Made by a program: the position numbers and the translations under genes. From the NCBI GenBank assembly GCA_030159075.1, contig BROG01000139.1, positions 604,001 through 668,000 on the forward strand: a DNA stretch of 64,000 bases, written 5' to 3'. Positions within the stretch are counted from its first letter, which is position 1. Each line of letters opens with the position of its first letter. Below, one piece after another: positions 34,974-45,466 of the stretch. The notes under the pieces were generated by a model. That model did no database searches and was not told where the DNA came from. It saw only the letters and a list, made by a program, of their open reading frames with translations. The stretch comes from Atrina japonica (lineage: Eukaryota; Mollusca; Bivalvia; Pterioida; Pinnidae).

Positions 34974-35694
34974 TTCCATTTCCAAATCACCGTACTGCAA
35001 TTTGTTTACATGGCAACTTAGCACACAATGCAAGCTGTCTCACCCTAGGCGGCTGAGACAAGGAAATCTGGAACTAATAATAAAACAGTCAAACTCTGTC
35101 ACAAGTGCGAGAAACAATGTTTTTAAATGAAAAAAAAAAGCTAGAAAGTCACTTTAACTTTGTAGATGTATAACTACTAAATGTGATATCCATCCTCAGC
35201 CATTGAAATGACAGTTCACTGGATTGTCTGTTGTTGTTGTTGTTGGTGGGTAAAACAGAATGGTGTCTAGGGGGCATTTAGTGCAGGCTCTCTTCTATTT
35301 TTCATCCAAAGTGTGTGCGATCTTTGGTATATAAACAGGTTTAAGTTGTGTTCAAAACAGTTGCCAAAAGTTTGTAAGAAAATAGTTCTTTGACCGTTCA
35401 TACTGATAAGGCAATCTTTGTTCCAGGTCAGTTTTTGGCTTTGACTTTGACTTTCAAGGTCATGCAGGAAACTATAAGTCACTGGAATGTAGCCATTTTC
35501 ATTTTTATTTAACTGATATACATGTATTTTAGATACATGTACCTGGGTCATCAGTGTCACCGGGTTTATCAAAGAAGTTCACACTGTTAGAGATACATGT
35601 AGACATCGGTCTGTGTGTGATGCTAACTGAATAAATATTTTGTGTATTTATACTTGTATTGTTTTCATATCTTTGAGCTGTACAACATTTTGTG
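34974..35694. other. No recognised feature
   Basis: Contains a short (GTT)n at about 35229-35245. The 101-codon minus-strand frame at 35267-35572 has no recognisable motif. Confidence 0.4.
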
Positions 35695-35699
35695 ATTCC

Positions 35700-35882
35700 T
35701 TAAACCATTTCTGATACAGTAAACCATTTCTGATTCATTAAACCATTTCTCATTCATTAGATCCTTTTTGATTCATTAAATTATTTCTGATTCATTAATT
35801 CCTTTCTGTTGACTAAACCATTTCTGATTCATTAAATACTTTTTTGATTCATTTAAACCATTTCTGATTTATTTAACCTTTT
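35700..35882. repeat. Degenerate 19-20 bp tandem repeat
   Basis: Nine or so copies of TAAACCATTTCTGATTCAT with TTCCTTT and ACTTTT variants, ending 54 bp before the candidate exon at 35936. Confidence 0.85.
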
Positions 35883-35935
35883 ATTAGAAAGAACCAACAG
35901 AAATAAGATAATAATTATGATTTATTTTTTTGCAG

Positions 35936-36008
35936 AATTTTTTTTGGAGCACAAATCTATCTAGAATCAGAAGACCAGATTCTCCAAGCTCCGAGGAGCT
36001 TCACATAG
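35936..36008 (+). CDS. Candidate internal exon of an unidentified gene
   Basis: A polypyrimidine tract and acceptor (TTTATTTTTTTGCAG, AG at 35934-35935) precede 73 bases that end CACATAG, followed by GTAGGT at 36009. The island is visibly richer in C and G than its flanks. In the first frame it is open throughout (24 codons plus one base) and reads FFWSTNLSRIRRPDSPSSEE then LHI, a Ser/Pro/Glu-rich piece of the sort found in linkers of large cytoplasmic proteins. The second frame ends in a stop exactly at the donor and the third has an early stop. I recognise no family. The length is too short for certainty; a chance pairing of splice-like sites is the alternative. Confidence 0.33.
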
Positions 36009-36031
36009 GTAGGTGTACAGTTATATTATAG

Positions 36032-36150
<119 letters not shown>

Positions 36151-36214
36151 AATGTATAGGAGCTTGAGCATTTTCAGAGCACATCAGGTGTTATCTTTTA
36201 TTATTTATTTTTGC

Positions 36215-36310
36215 TAAACTCATCAACCCCTGAAAAACAATGGACTCTTCTGTAAATTTATGACTTTAGACCAGTCCATCCAAATGTGTCTTTAGGGGTG
36301 AATGAGTTAA
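36215..36310 (+). mobile_element. Family A TTAA element
   Basis: TAAACTCATCAACCCCTGAA at the left and GGGGTGAATGAG/TTAA at the right. It is a few bases longer than the others because of a local duplication (CCAGTCCATCCAAATG). Confidence 0.78.
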
Positions 36311-36422
36311 TGAAGTGACCCTAGTATTTTGTTGTCTGATAAAAGTGACCTGCTGGTGGTGACATGAAGCAGTGGTTCTGGTCTGAAGAAGCCACACCAT
36401 TAATCTTCAAGACTTATATCTT

Positions 36423-36504
36423 TCAACTCTAAAGACCATAATTGACTAGTCCAAAATAAGAGAAGAGAGCATACCATTTATATACTAAGGTGTGAAAGGG
36501 TTAA
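36423..36504 (+). mobile_element. Family F TTAA element, copy 1
   Basis: Left TCAACTCTAAAGACCATAAT (a mutated TTAACCCTAAAGACC) and right GGTGTGAAAGGG/TTAA. GAGCATACCATTTATATACT is shared with the copy at 60944. The TTAA-CCCT terminus is typical of piggyBac-type ends. Confidence 0.7.
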
Positions 36505-36596
36505 TGTTTAATTCTGTAAATTCTAAAAGTCTTTTGTGTCGGTTCATCTTTCACAGCACTTGCAGCGTTACCGAGGTTTAACTTTATCTTGTGAGC

Positions 36597-36838
36597 CAGG
36601 GCCTTCCATAGCCAAGTGGTTAGAGCATTGCGCTTTTGAACCATGAAATCTCTCAAGTCTGGTCAGCACAGATTCTTGTCATTGTATGAGAAGGTTTGCC
36701 AGTTTACTTGTGGAAGGCCTGTGGTCTCTTCCCGGGTACAATTGTTACTGGGTTCTCTCCTCCACCATTAAAAACTGGCCGCCATCACATAACTGAAAAA
36801 TTGTTGAATGTGCGGAAAACATTAAAAACAAACAAAAA
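36597..36838 (+). mobile_element. tRNA-derived SINE, family S1
   Basis: Head CCATAGCCAAGTGGTTAGAG, body TTGCCAGTTTACTTGTGG and CCATTAAAAACTGGCCGCC, tail CTGAAAAATTGTTGAATGTG then CGGAAAAC and an A-rich end with AAAAACAAAC. The B-box region is badly eroded (CACAGATTCTTGTC), so this copy should be transcriptionally dead. Confidence 0.8.
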
Positions 36839-37720
36839 CGTTGTGACTCAATTTACTGAAAAAATGTTCGATCTAAATTTTATTGGTAACAAAGTCTTGC
36901 ATTTGTTCAAAAAAAGAAATTGACGTTTTACGTCAATTATTTATGCAGCAGCATTCATTGTTTATATACTTCTAATAGATGCTTTTCTAAGATGTGCTGA
37001 TACAGCAGAAAATTTCTAGAATTTTTTTTTCAACTTTACAACTTGGCCATTATTAATAATGTTACTAGGTAACACAAACAACATGCAACAGGACTGAATA
37101 GATCAAACAAAAACAAAAATATAATTTCCGTCATATATTTGTGTTAATTATACCATAATGTGAGGCTCGGTCAGTATTTCCAAAGATCAGAGATGTTCTT
37201 TAAAATCGCCAGAACTAGGTTTGGATAAGTATGTATTGAAGTACAAGTAATTACCTGAAATTGTTGGAACAATTTCAAAGATTTCTTAAGTTTGCGAATT
37301 CATAAAGATTCCATCTTGAATGAAGGTCAATATTGCGAATTGTTAAAATACAACTTCATATTGAAATCTAGACATGGTTTTAATAGACAGGTGTCCATAT
37401 ATTACAGGTGTTATAACTGAAAGACCATCTATCTCTGTGTATGCATAAACATTTTAGTTTATCTGTTGCCTATGGACGGGTTTCCTTAAGCAGTTTTTTG
37501 CAAGAGTTATTTCCCTTCAACATCCATATTGTGTGGCAGCATATATATTTTTCTTAATAAATTGACCAAATTAAATGAAGTATCCTTGTGTATAAATAGT
37601 TTGAAAAAAAAAATTTCCGGACAGAAATATTTATTTCAGGTCTTCATTAATCTAAACAGCTAACTTTGGTGAAAATTATGATGTTCTGTTTACTAATACT
37701 ATTTAATCCAATTTGGTTGC

Positions 37721-37811
37721 TTAACTCATTCACCCCTCAAAACACATTTAGACGGATCCAAGTAATTGATTTTCAGAAGAGTCCATTACTTTTCAGGGGT
37801 TGATGAGTTAA
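37721..37811 (-). mobile_element. Family A TTAA element, perfectly bounded
   Basis: Exact TTAA at 37721-37724 and 37808-37811. Ends CTCATTCACCCCTCAAAAC and TTTTCAGGGGTTGATGAG are inverted repeats over about 13 bp. Inverted relative to the copy at 3000. Confidence 0.85.
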
Positions 37812-38925
37812 AGAAGAAAACTTATCAAGTTGACCCACAATATGGCCGTCAAAGGAGAATAACTCACATAATACTGCTAACGGAAACCCGTCTATAGCTC
37901 TATTGTGAGTTTTGCAATTTAATGCTTCGCAATATGGCTGTACTGCTTTAAGTTAAGCAGTTTCTTGTTTAACATCCTGTCATATTGTTGCCATGGTGAT
38001 TGTCATACAAATATATTATGACCACTGAGTGTTGTGTTGTCAATGTCAGACACAGACATCATGACATGTTGACGTCATACTGTCAATCATTTGGCGTATT
38101 ATGGATATGTTCTCTAATGATGTAACCATGGTGACTACATAGTATTACAGTGTTGATATCCATTGATGGAGTTACCATGGTGATCGCCAAATCTTGCATG
38201 CTTTCATTTCCTATCAATCGTTTTTCTTTTCATGTTGTTTTATCTGCAAGACCATCAATATTTATTGTTGACAGAACCACCCAGGTTGATTATTCAACCT
38301 CTTTTTCATATTCTTTGACATTTGGAACTACAGCAACAACGAACAGGATTTTTATAGAGCATGTTGATATCTTTGCTACAAACAAAACTGCTTTCTTTTA
38401 TTTTCACTTCAATGTTTATGCAAAGAGAGGCAGAGAAAATGGCAGACGTTTTTTCAATGCAGATTTTATTAGTTTGACTTGCTCATAATCGGTATAATAA
38501 ACCATCGACCTCTATAGGGAAGGTCGTCTTTGAGTCGTATTTAACTGTAACTATAACAGCAGGTTTTTCTGTTTTGTTAATTATCGGTTATCATTTTCTA
38601 TGTAATTACTCTTTCATTCTTTTTTTTTTTCATCTCCGTTATTTTACAAATTTCTTTTGCTGGGAAACGGGGCTTCTTGGTTGACACCTTGTTGGTTGTT
38701 TCATCATTCGTGTTCTGCCTGTCATGTTTTTGTAAGTGTTACAGCAGATTGGTGGTTCTGGATAACAAAAGTTGATTATTATTGGTGGTGCATAGATGTG
38801 AATAGAGACACACATCTGGTATTGTTTAAATCGGAGTTGTGTTCTCTCGGAGATAATGGTACTTCTGTGTTCAGTGTTACAACATTTGTTTCTTGTTTTC
38901 AGGTTGCTTTTCTTTTTATCGTTGT
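37812..38925. other. No recognised gene; repeated CCATGGTGAC words
   Basis: GTTGCCATGGTGATTGTCAT at 37986 recurs as ACCATGGTGACTAC (38126) and TACCATGGTGATCG (38173). The 112-codon frame at 38150-38488 and the 150-codon frame from 38657 show no recognisable domain; the latter runs into (CA)n. Confidence 0.4.
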
Positions 38926-39078
38926 AACACACATACAGATACAGACACACACACTCACACACACACACACACATGTATTCTTACATACAGGCATACACAC
39001 ATACCCACCCACACTCATACACACACACACACACACACATTCATTAATACAAACATGTCATACACACAGATTCATGCA
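38926..39078. repeat. Interrupted (CA)n repeat
   Basis: CA runs broken by TAT, TCT and CCA. The His/Thr frames here are artefacts. Confidence 0.92.
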
Positions 39079-39673
39079 CAGATGTTTATACACACGTACA
39101 TGTACATAAAAAAAACCATATAGATATGCCTACTTTAATTCACATGCTATATTTATGTATATGCAGGAACAGGATTAATGTAATCTAATAGTTCAGTGTT
39201 AGGCTATGATGCATTTGAGATGTCCACCTATTTCTTTAAAAAAAATGAAATAAAAAGAAACAAAATTATTATTAGCAGGTGGCTACTGGTAAAATGTGGC
39301 CTCCTATAATAGTATTTTCTATACAAACAATTCAAAGTAAGTCATATCCCCCGTATGTGTGATATTTATACAGACATTGCGATTGGCAGATAGGAATTTG
39401 ATATATATTTTTGTAACTGAACGTTCATATCATCTCGCATTATATAAAATATCATCAGAGTTTGTATAACAGCTGCCGAATGTCTGTAGCAAATCTCAAA
39501 ATCATGTTATCCGACTTTGACAACATATTTGTAAGCTTGTATATTTTTGTTGAGTGTTTGGTTTTTTTGGGTATTCCCAAAACGAAACAGTGCCTATCTC
39601 CGATTCTGCAAAGGAAAAAAAAAACATTACAGCGATTAATATTCTTGATATTCACAGCCTGCATGGAAATCAA

Positions 39674-39676
<3 letters not shown>
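39079..39676. other. No recognised feature
   Basis: AT-rich, no array or element copy. Short frames run into the adjoining (TA)n. Confidence 0.4.

Positions 39677-39751
<75 letters not shown>
39677..39751. repeat. (TA)n microsatellite
   Basis: Pure TA, about 75 bp, shortly upstream of a poly-C tract. Confidence 0.96.
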
Positions 39752-39753
<2 letters not shown>

Positions 39754-39776
39754 TCTATATACAGACACACCTACCA

Positions 39777-39798
39777 CCCCCCCCCCCCCCCCCCCCCC
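39777..39798. repeat. Poly-C tract
   Basis: 22 consecutive C. Close to a long TA tract, so the pair may be error-prone in sequencing. Confidence 0.95.
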
Positions 39799-40051
39799 AC
39801 CCCTGCAATTTCATTTGCCACATCACTTAACACCACAATTTCTAATTTTCCCTATAATTTGATTATGTGAAAAGAAAAGAAATGTGGAATTACAAATAAA
39901 AATTATGCAAGGATTGATTTATTTAAATCATTTATTCTGGGCAGTTGTATTCAGGTTATATGGAGGTTACAACATATACAAATCACGTAACCTCCTTTTC
40001 ATTTTTGATGAATTTCATTTTCAAGTCTTCATTACTGCAATTGTAACCAGC

Positions 40052-40700
40052 AGGTTACAATGATTCCTTTCAGCGTAACCTGTAAATGGGTTACGATGAT
40101 TTCTAGTATTTTGTGGGTTACGATGATTCCTTTCAGCGTAACCTGTAAATGGGTTACGATGATTTCTAGTATTTTGTGGGTTACGATGATTCCTTTCAGC
40201 GTAACCTGTAAATGGGTTACGATGATTTCTAGTATTTTGTGGGTTACGATGATTCCTTTCAGCGTAACCTGTAAATGGGTTACGATAATTTCTAGTATTT
40301 TGTAGGTTACAATGATTCCTTTCAGCGTAACCTGTAAATGGGTTACGATAATTTCTAGTATTTTGTGGGTTACGATGATTTCTGGTATTTTGTAGGTTAC
40401 AATGATTCCTTTCAGCGTAACCTGTAAATGGGTTACGATGATTTCTAGTATTTTGTGGGTTACAATGATTCCTTTCAGCGTAACCTGTAAATGGGTTACG
40501 ATAATTTCTAGTATTTTGTAGGTTACAATGATTCCTTTCAGCGTAACCTGTAAATGGGTTACGATAATTTCTAGTATTTTGTGGGTTACGATGATTTCTG
40601 GTATTTTGTAGGTTACAATGATTCCTTTCAGCGTAACCTGTAAATGGGTTACGATGATTTCTAGTATTTTGTGGGTTACGATGATTTCTGGTATTTTGTG
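40052..40700 (+). repeat. 63/93-bp minisatellite with internal hairpins
   Basis: Nine copies of the 63-bp unit (GGTTACRATGATTCCTTTCA, GCGTAACCTGTAAATGGGTT, ACGATRATTTCTAGTATTTT, GTG), most spaced 63 bp and two spaced 93 bp by an extra 30-bp GGTTACGATGATTTCTGGTA sub-unit. CGTAACC and GGTTACG flank the eight-base TGTAAATG and form a perfect 7-bp stem in every unit. Copies are nearly identical, so expansion is recent. Unit lengths of 63 and 30 keep one frame open (21-residue repeat, WVTMIPFSVTCKWVTMISSI), but no start, flanking exon or composition supports translation. Confidence 0.95.
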
Positions 40701-41224
40701 GCCTGCTGTTCCTGAGCTTTAGAAGTATCCCTCTGATAACCAGAGATAACTCGCATGTAATCTATAACTAGTCTGTTCTAGTCAGTGTGTACAACTTGTC
40801 TGTTTTGTAGTCTACGCCACTTGGTGTGCTACCTATCTTTAGTCAGTTTTAGTCAGCTGGTAATATTGATATATTTGTAGTCAAGAGATTTTCCTAGGCC
40901 ATTTTTGGATCTGGTTACAGGACCCATTCCCATTGCAAAATTGGCTTGTATTCTCCCAAAATATATGCAAAAATCCCCAAATTGGAGTTTCAAAATATCA
41001 GGGTAAAGAATAAATATTTTCAAAATAAATATCCCAAATTGAACATTTCTGTTCTAGTTAATTCTGATATATTTTCAGATTTTTCGGACTTTGGACCCAG
41101 ATTCTTGGAGGTAGGAAAATGCATGGTACACAGTAGTGTATGTTGTGAAATATTGTAAATATACAGAAGGTTCCCTAACATATCACATTTACTGTTTCTA
41201 CTTCTCGGACAATGCTGACCATTT
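40701..41224. other. No recognised feature
   Basis: Contains several TAGTCAG/TAGTC words at 40770-40890, loosely repeated. No gene found. Confidence 0.4.
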
Positions 41225-41239
41225 GGCACAGTTAATTAA

Positions 41240-41335
41240 AGGTCTAACTGGACCAGGATTTGAACCAAGTACCATCAGCCTGTGTGGTTTTTGCTTTACA
41301 ACTGCTCTGACATTTCTAGTCTTAGTTAGCTCAGA
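41240..41335 (-). other. tRNA-like fragment, probably a SINE head
   Basis: On the minus strand, GTCAGAGCAGTTGTAAAGC is followed by CTTGGTTCAAATCCTGGTCC, whose GGTTCAAATCC is a near-perfect pol III B box. No closing acceptor stem is visible, so a retroposon remnant is likelier than a tRNA gene. Confidence 0.4.
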
Positions 41336-41596
41336 TGATTAGTTTAGTGACATTGAACTGCCAAGTCAAGCTTTATCAGTTGTGAAAAACAGGGTTTTTT
41401 TTAGATTCTTTTGAAGTATAGAGTTCCCAAATAGATTTGCAGCTTGGTACAACTGTGTTTTTGAATTTTTTAATGATTTAGGAAATTAGATGCAGACATT
41501 TGTTTCAGATGCACCACCCAAAGGTTTTATTTGTAGTAAACTGTGGTTGTGATGGTACGTGGAACTGTTAAGTGAACCTTTGTATAAATATGTACA

Positions 41597-41599
<3 letters not shown>

Positions 41600-41662
<63 letters not shown>

Positions 41663-41672
41663 GAGAGATGAG

Positions 41673-41708
<36 letters not shown>

Positions 41709-41712
41709 TGAG
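41600..41712. repeat. (GA)n microsatellite
   Basis: Long GA run with a few T and A interruptions (GAGATGAG) at 41660-41712. The Ser/Leu-rich minus-strand frames across it are artefacts. Confidence 0.96.
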
Positions 41713-42127
41713 GAAGACAGACAGAGGCAAACATTGCATGTTGAGAATGAAAGAGAACAAGATGGAGATGATGTATAAGGGATAGAGAGAAATAATGAGA
41801 GTGACAGAACACAGGAGAAAAGGTGAGGGAAAGAGCAAACTAAAAAAGGAACCCTAAACACTCATATGATTTGTAATTATATGGTTGTCATGGAAACTGA
41901 TTGGAGAACTATGGTGTTGTAATGAGATACAGCATAGAACTGTTTACCATATGACCTGTTCATTAGCCAGATATGTAAATGACTTTGTGATGTAAACGAC
42001 AGTATGATGATGAAAAATAACACAACTTAGTATTATCAGTATCACCCCAAACAATGTGCAGAGTAGAATACAATGTATATCAGTTTCGTAGCACCATAGA
42101 TGTACGCAGACTAATACACTCTTATAT

Positions 42128-42200
42128 TTTGATACATCCCCTATCAAATTTGTGCAATTACCTAAAAAAATTGCACAAATTTGATAGGGGACATATCAAA
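42128..42200. repeat. Near-perfect 31-bp hairpin
   Basis: The left arm (TTTGATACATCCCCTATCAA then ATTTGTGCAATT) and the complement of the right arm (TTTGATATGTCCCCTATCAA then ATTTGTGCAATT) differ at only two positions, with a loop of about 11 bases. Much better paired than the ageing MITEs around it. It could be a young very short MITE or a hairpin-RNA source. Confidence 0.85.
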
Positions 42201-42323
42201 ACACGAGAGAGAAGATAAATTTTGCATACATTAAGTGTAATGCATTTTATTTCATTCATGTTTTGAAGTACTGTTGATACCCTGTGAATAAAAGAGAATC
42301 AATTCTGGTCCCAGGTAATTATA

Positions 42324-42387
42324 CAGTGGAAGCAACCATGAAAATGTGGTCTCTTGAATATTTAACCAAAATGGGAGCCTCTTCAGG
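42324..42387 (-). mobile_element. Family C fragment
   Basis: TACAGTGGAAGCAACCATGA then AAATGTGGTCTCTTGAATAT and TTAACCAAAATGG: one end and the centre of a C element, abutting the longer copy at 42388. Confidence 0.5.
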
Positions 42388-42643
42388 TAGAGTGGAACCT
42401 GTCTTGAGATACCACCCCGTCTGCCACTGAAATGTGGTCTCACAAGACAGGCAGTCTCTCAAAAGAGGTTTTATCTAAAGCATTATTAACCAGGTGGCTC
42501 TCAAAATCTTGTCTTAATAGATGGGTGATCTCTCAAAAGAAGTTTTATTTAACAGATTATTTAACCAAGTGGATTTTAAAATGTGGTCTCAAAAGACAGG
42601 TGGTCTTTTCTGACAGTGATCTCGCAAGAGAGGTTTCACTGTA
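42388..42643 (-). mobile_element. Family C MITE with an internal duplication
   Basis: TAGAGTGGAACCTGTCTTG at the left, GAGAGGTTTCACTGTA at the right. It is about 256 bp, longer than other C copies, because the TCTCAAAAGARGTTTTAT...TTAACCARGTGG segment occurs twice. Both copies retain TTAA. Confidence 0.72.
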
Positions 42644-42782
42644 GTACTATTAGTACCTCAGAACGGGTTCTACTGTGTAGGCCTACTGGCAGGTGACCTA
42701 TTAAGCCAGGGCAAGGTTTGACAACAAATTCAAAATATTACGGCAATCAGGATCAAGAAAAAAAACAACATTTTTATCAATA

Positions 42783-42962
42783 TACAGTTAAGCCTTGTTC
42801 AGCCCAAAGTTGGCATTATAAAGGGGTTTGGCGATAGGATGGGGGTAACTTTACATGTGAATGAAATTATAGGGAAAATTGGAAAAGTGGACCTTCAAAA
42901 AGTTGTGGCATAAAGCGAGGTGGCAAATGAAACGAGGGGCATTTTAAAGAGGTTTTACTGTA
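42783..42962. mobile_element. Family I pogo-like MITE
   Basis: TACAGTTAAGCCTTGTTCAG at the left and AAGAGGTTTTACTGTA at the right, TA-bounded, about 180 bp. Interior (GGCGATAGGATGGGGGTAAC, GTGGCATAAAGCGAGG) is unlike C, D, E or G, so it is a separate family with the same terminus. Single copy here. Confidence 0.6.
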
Positions 42963-43243
42963 CTTGTTTAAAATATCAGTCGGATACTAACTGCAAAAGC
43001 CAAAATTCATCTTCAAACAATAGCACTGGCGAGAATTGGTACTTGGTGCATCACATGAAAAATGGTGGAAATTTCTACTACTCTAATGTGATTTATTTCC
43101 ATAAAATTTTATAATTTCTGTAAAATTTATAGCTAATTAGGATATTGGGACAGGTACTGTCAATGTGGTCCTCCTTTCACAGTTGTTGATGGTGCTCAGG
43201 TGAGCAATTTAGGGCCACTTGGGCCTCTTGTTTTACATAAATA

Positions 43244-43330
43244 ATTTTACCCCTGAAGACAAAATTTAGACTGGTCTAAGTAATCAACTTTCAGAAGAAT
43301 CCATTGTTTTTCAGGGGTTGATGAGTTTTA
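43244..43330 (-). mobile_element. Family A TTAA element
   Basis: TTTTACCCCTGAAGACAAAA at the left (CTCATTC lost) and TTTTCAGGGGTTGATGAG at the right, followed by TTTT. The left terminus has a small deletion. Confidence 0.65.
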
Positions 43331-44352
43331 AGTAACTCATTAAAGTACATGCCCTTTCAGCATCAATAATAAAGCATCACCTACAAAATGTTCAAATGTG
43401 TATGCACTAATGTAACCCCAACCCACCACCATCTGGGGGAATGTGTAGTCCTTTTGACATTAACGAAAAATATTCAAACAATTTGAAGGTATCATTTCTA
43501 ATCTGTTTGACACTTGCTGTAAACAGGAACAGTTAATAACTTGCAGAAATACTTCACCAGATGAGATTACTCATTTACAGGTAATTTGAACAGGTAAATT
43601 TCAGGTGTCTAATCAAAATAAATTTCCTTTGTAAACAATACACTCACTGTTCGTGTCCGATTTTTCGCTCTAAATTCTCCATCTCGTAATTCCAACTCAC
43701 TCTGCATTTTGTCTTCGCTTTCAAATGTTTCAAATGTTTTGTATGGGAATTGATAACATGCACATAGGTTATTTGATAAACAATAACAAGGTAGAATTTT
43801 GTAAACTTTTGTGTAAAAATACAAACTATAAATAGAACAGGAGCAGATTGATATAAGAGCAAGTTCACTCACCTTAGGTTTTGATGAGTGCGTTTGATAT
43901 TTTGGCCTCCCAGGCAGAATTCATTATACGGGAACCGATCTCAATATATCATTTAAATGGGATTAACAATATATATAAAAAAAAACTTATATAAGCAGAA
44001 TTTGGAGATAAATTTTTTTTAAGCGTTTTACTTCATTTTTTGTGAAATAATTCTGTCATCAACTCAGATCGGTATCTAGGATAAACAGGTAAGGGGAAAA
44101 ACTACGAAATTGTCTGATATAATCTTTTTTTTTTCGCAAACAAATTATGGGTGTCTAAATTTGAAAAAACTATCAAACTAGAGTAAAAGTCACCAATGTT
44201 TAAATAAAAATGATTTTTTTTTTCTTTTCTTTTTTTTTGCCATTGAGGCTTATCTGGTTGAACTTTTTCTGGATTTTGTTTTTCAACGTGGATAGAATCA
44301 AAGACATTGCTTGATGGGGCACCAGCCAATCACAGGTACATGTATGCTTCCA

Positions 44353-44572
44353 TTTACTTGTCAACCCCTTAAGTCACATTGGGACCTGCCCATTTCAAAG
44401 AATGGTTAAGTCCACTGTCAGAATTCAAGGGTATATGATTTAGAATAAAAAAATTTAAAATTTTGATAAAAATAATTCTTCATGCAGTGTGAACTTGTTC
44501 ACTCCTGAATTATGACAGTAGACCATATTATCTATTGAACTGGGTGAGTCTAAATGTGAGTTGATGAGTTAA
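44353..44572 (-). mobile_element. Family B TTAA element
   Basis: TTTA/CTTGTCAACCCCTTAAG at the left and GTGAGTTGATGAG/TTAA at the right. Core CCATTTCAAAGAATGG, GGGTATATGATTTAGAAT and GAACTTGTTCACTCCTGAAT are clean. The right side has a short deletion before the terminus. Confidence 0.78.
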
Positions 44573-44642
44573 AAACAAAAGTATAACTTTATTTATTCAT
44601 ACAAGGATTTACAAACAAGTTTGTGGGATGTTTCTCGTTGAG

Positions 44643-44897
44643 GGGCAGGGCTCCATAGCCAAGTCGTTTGAGTATCGCTTTTTGAACCATGAAATCTCTC
44701 AGCTCTAGCCTAGTCAGCGCAGGTTTGCATTCCACTAGAACCTGAGCTACATTTGTGAAAAAGTTTGCCAGTTTACTTTCGGAAGGCCAGTGGTCTTTTT
44801 CTGGGTGTATTGTAACCAGGTTCATGCCTCCAACACTAAATACTGGCTGAAAAATTGTTGAGTGTGGTATGAAACAAAATTCTAAATTCAAATTCAC
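44643..44897 (+). mobile_element. tRNA-derived SINE, family S1
   Basis: Head CCATAGCCAAGTCGTTTGAG, body AAGTTTGCCAGTTTACTTTC and GGAAGGCCAGTGG, tail GGCTGAAAAATTGTTGAGTG then TGGTATGAAAC. A-box GCCAAGTCG and B-box GCAGGTTTGCATT carry mutations, so it is probably inactive. Confidence 0.8.
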
Positions 44898-45123
44898 ATT
44901 TAGGGGCGCTTACTTTTGGGAGTAAAACCAGAGTAACCAGAGAAAACCCTTGTTTCCTAGTTGATGACTGCAATGCCATCCCAAATATTGCCTTGTCCAA
45001 TCAGAGGATAGAACTGGGATGACATTGGTGAGAGGCAAGTGCTTTGACCAGGTAGATACACACGTTTCCTTTTGAATAACAGAATGGTAAAAAGTTTGTT
45101 TCTCTGTATTATTGGTTTTCAGT

Positions 45124-45466
45124 TACCATATTTGACCAAATGAGTGCCATGTCCCTATAAGTGCCCCTCTCCGTAATGTTCAGTTTTACTTACCATTTTT
45201 ACACATGATCATAGAATCTTTTCTAGCTGGTCGACGAGGAGATGTGGATCAGAAAAACATAAGACACAGATTATCTCTAGCCCCAAACAATGGAAGAATG
45301 TCATTATGTGTCTCTGATAAATACTACAACAACTTTACCACTGTGCCTTATAAAAATTCAACCGTTTTATGTCAGTTTAACTATTGTAAAATTAGTCCCA
45401 ATAAGTGCCCGCTCCTTTTTCCTATTTTTTGTAGCACCCTGGGCATATATTTGGGCAAATACGGTA
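45124..45466. mobile_element. 343-bp MITE with TACCRTATTTG termini
   Basis: The left end TACCATATTTGACCAAATGA then GTGCC and the complement of the right end TACCGTATTTGCCCAAATA then TATGCCC are inverted repeats. CCTATAAGTGCCC and CCCAATAAGTGCCC recur inside. TA at both edges suggests a TA target. The 90-codon frame inside covers the inverted-repeat body and is not a gene. Confidence 0.72.

Noticed and set aside
38150..38488. 112-codon plus-strand frame
   Set aside because: No recognisable motif, no splice context, and codon use that follows the local AT bias.
40060..40305. 81-codon frame with a 21-residue repeat
   Set aside because: Produced by a 63-bp minisatellite whose unit length is a multiple of three. 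No flanking coding sequence was seen.
41486..41861. Three overlapping Ser/Leu-rich minus-strand frames of about 100 codons
   Set aside because: They are generated by the (GA)n microsatellite and its flanks.
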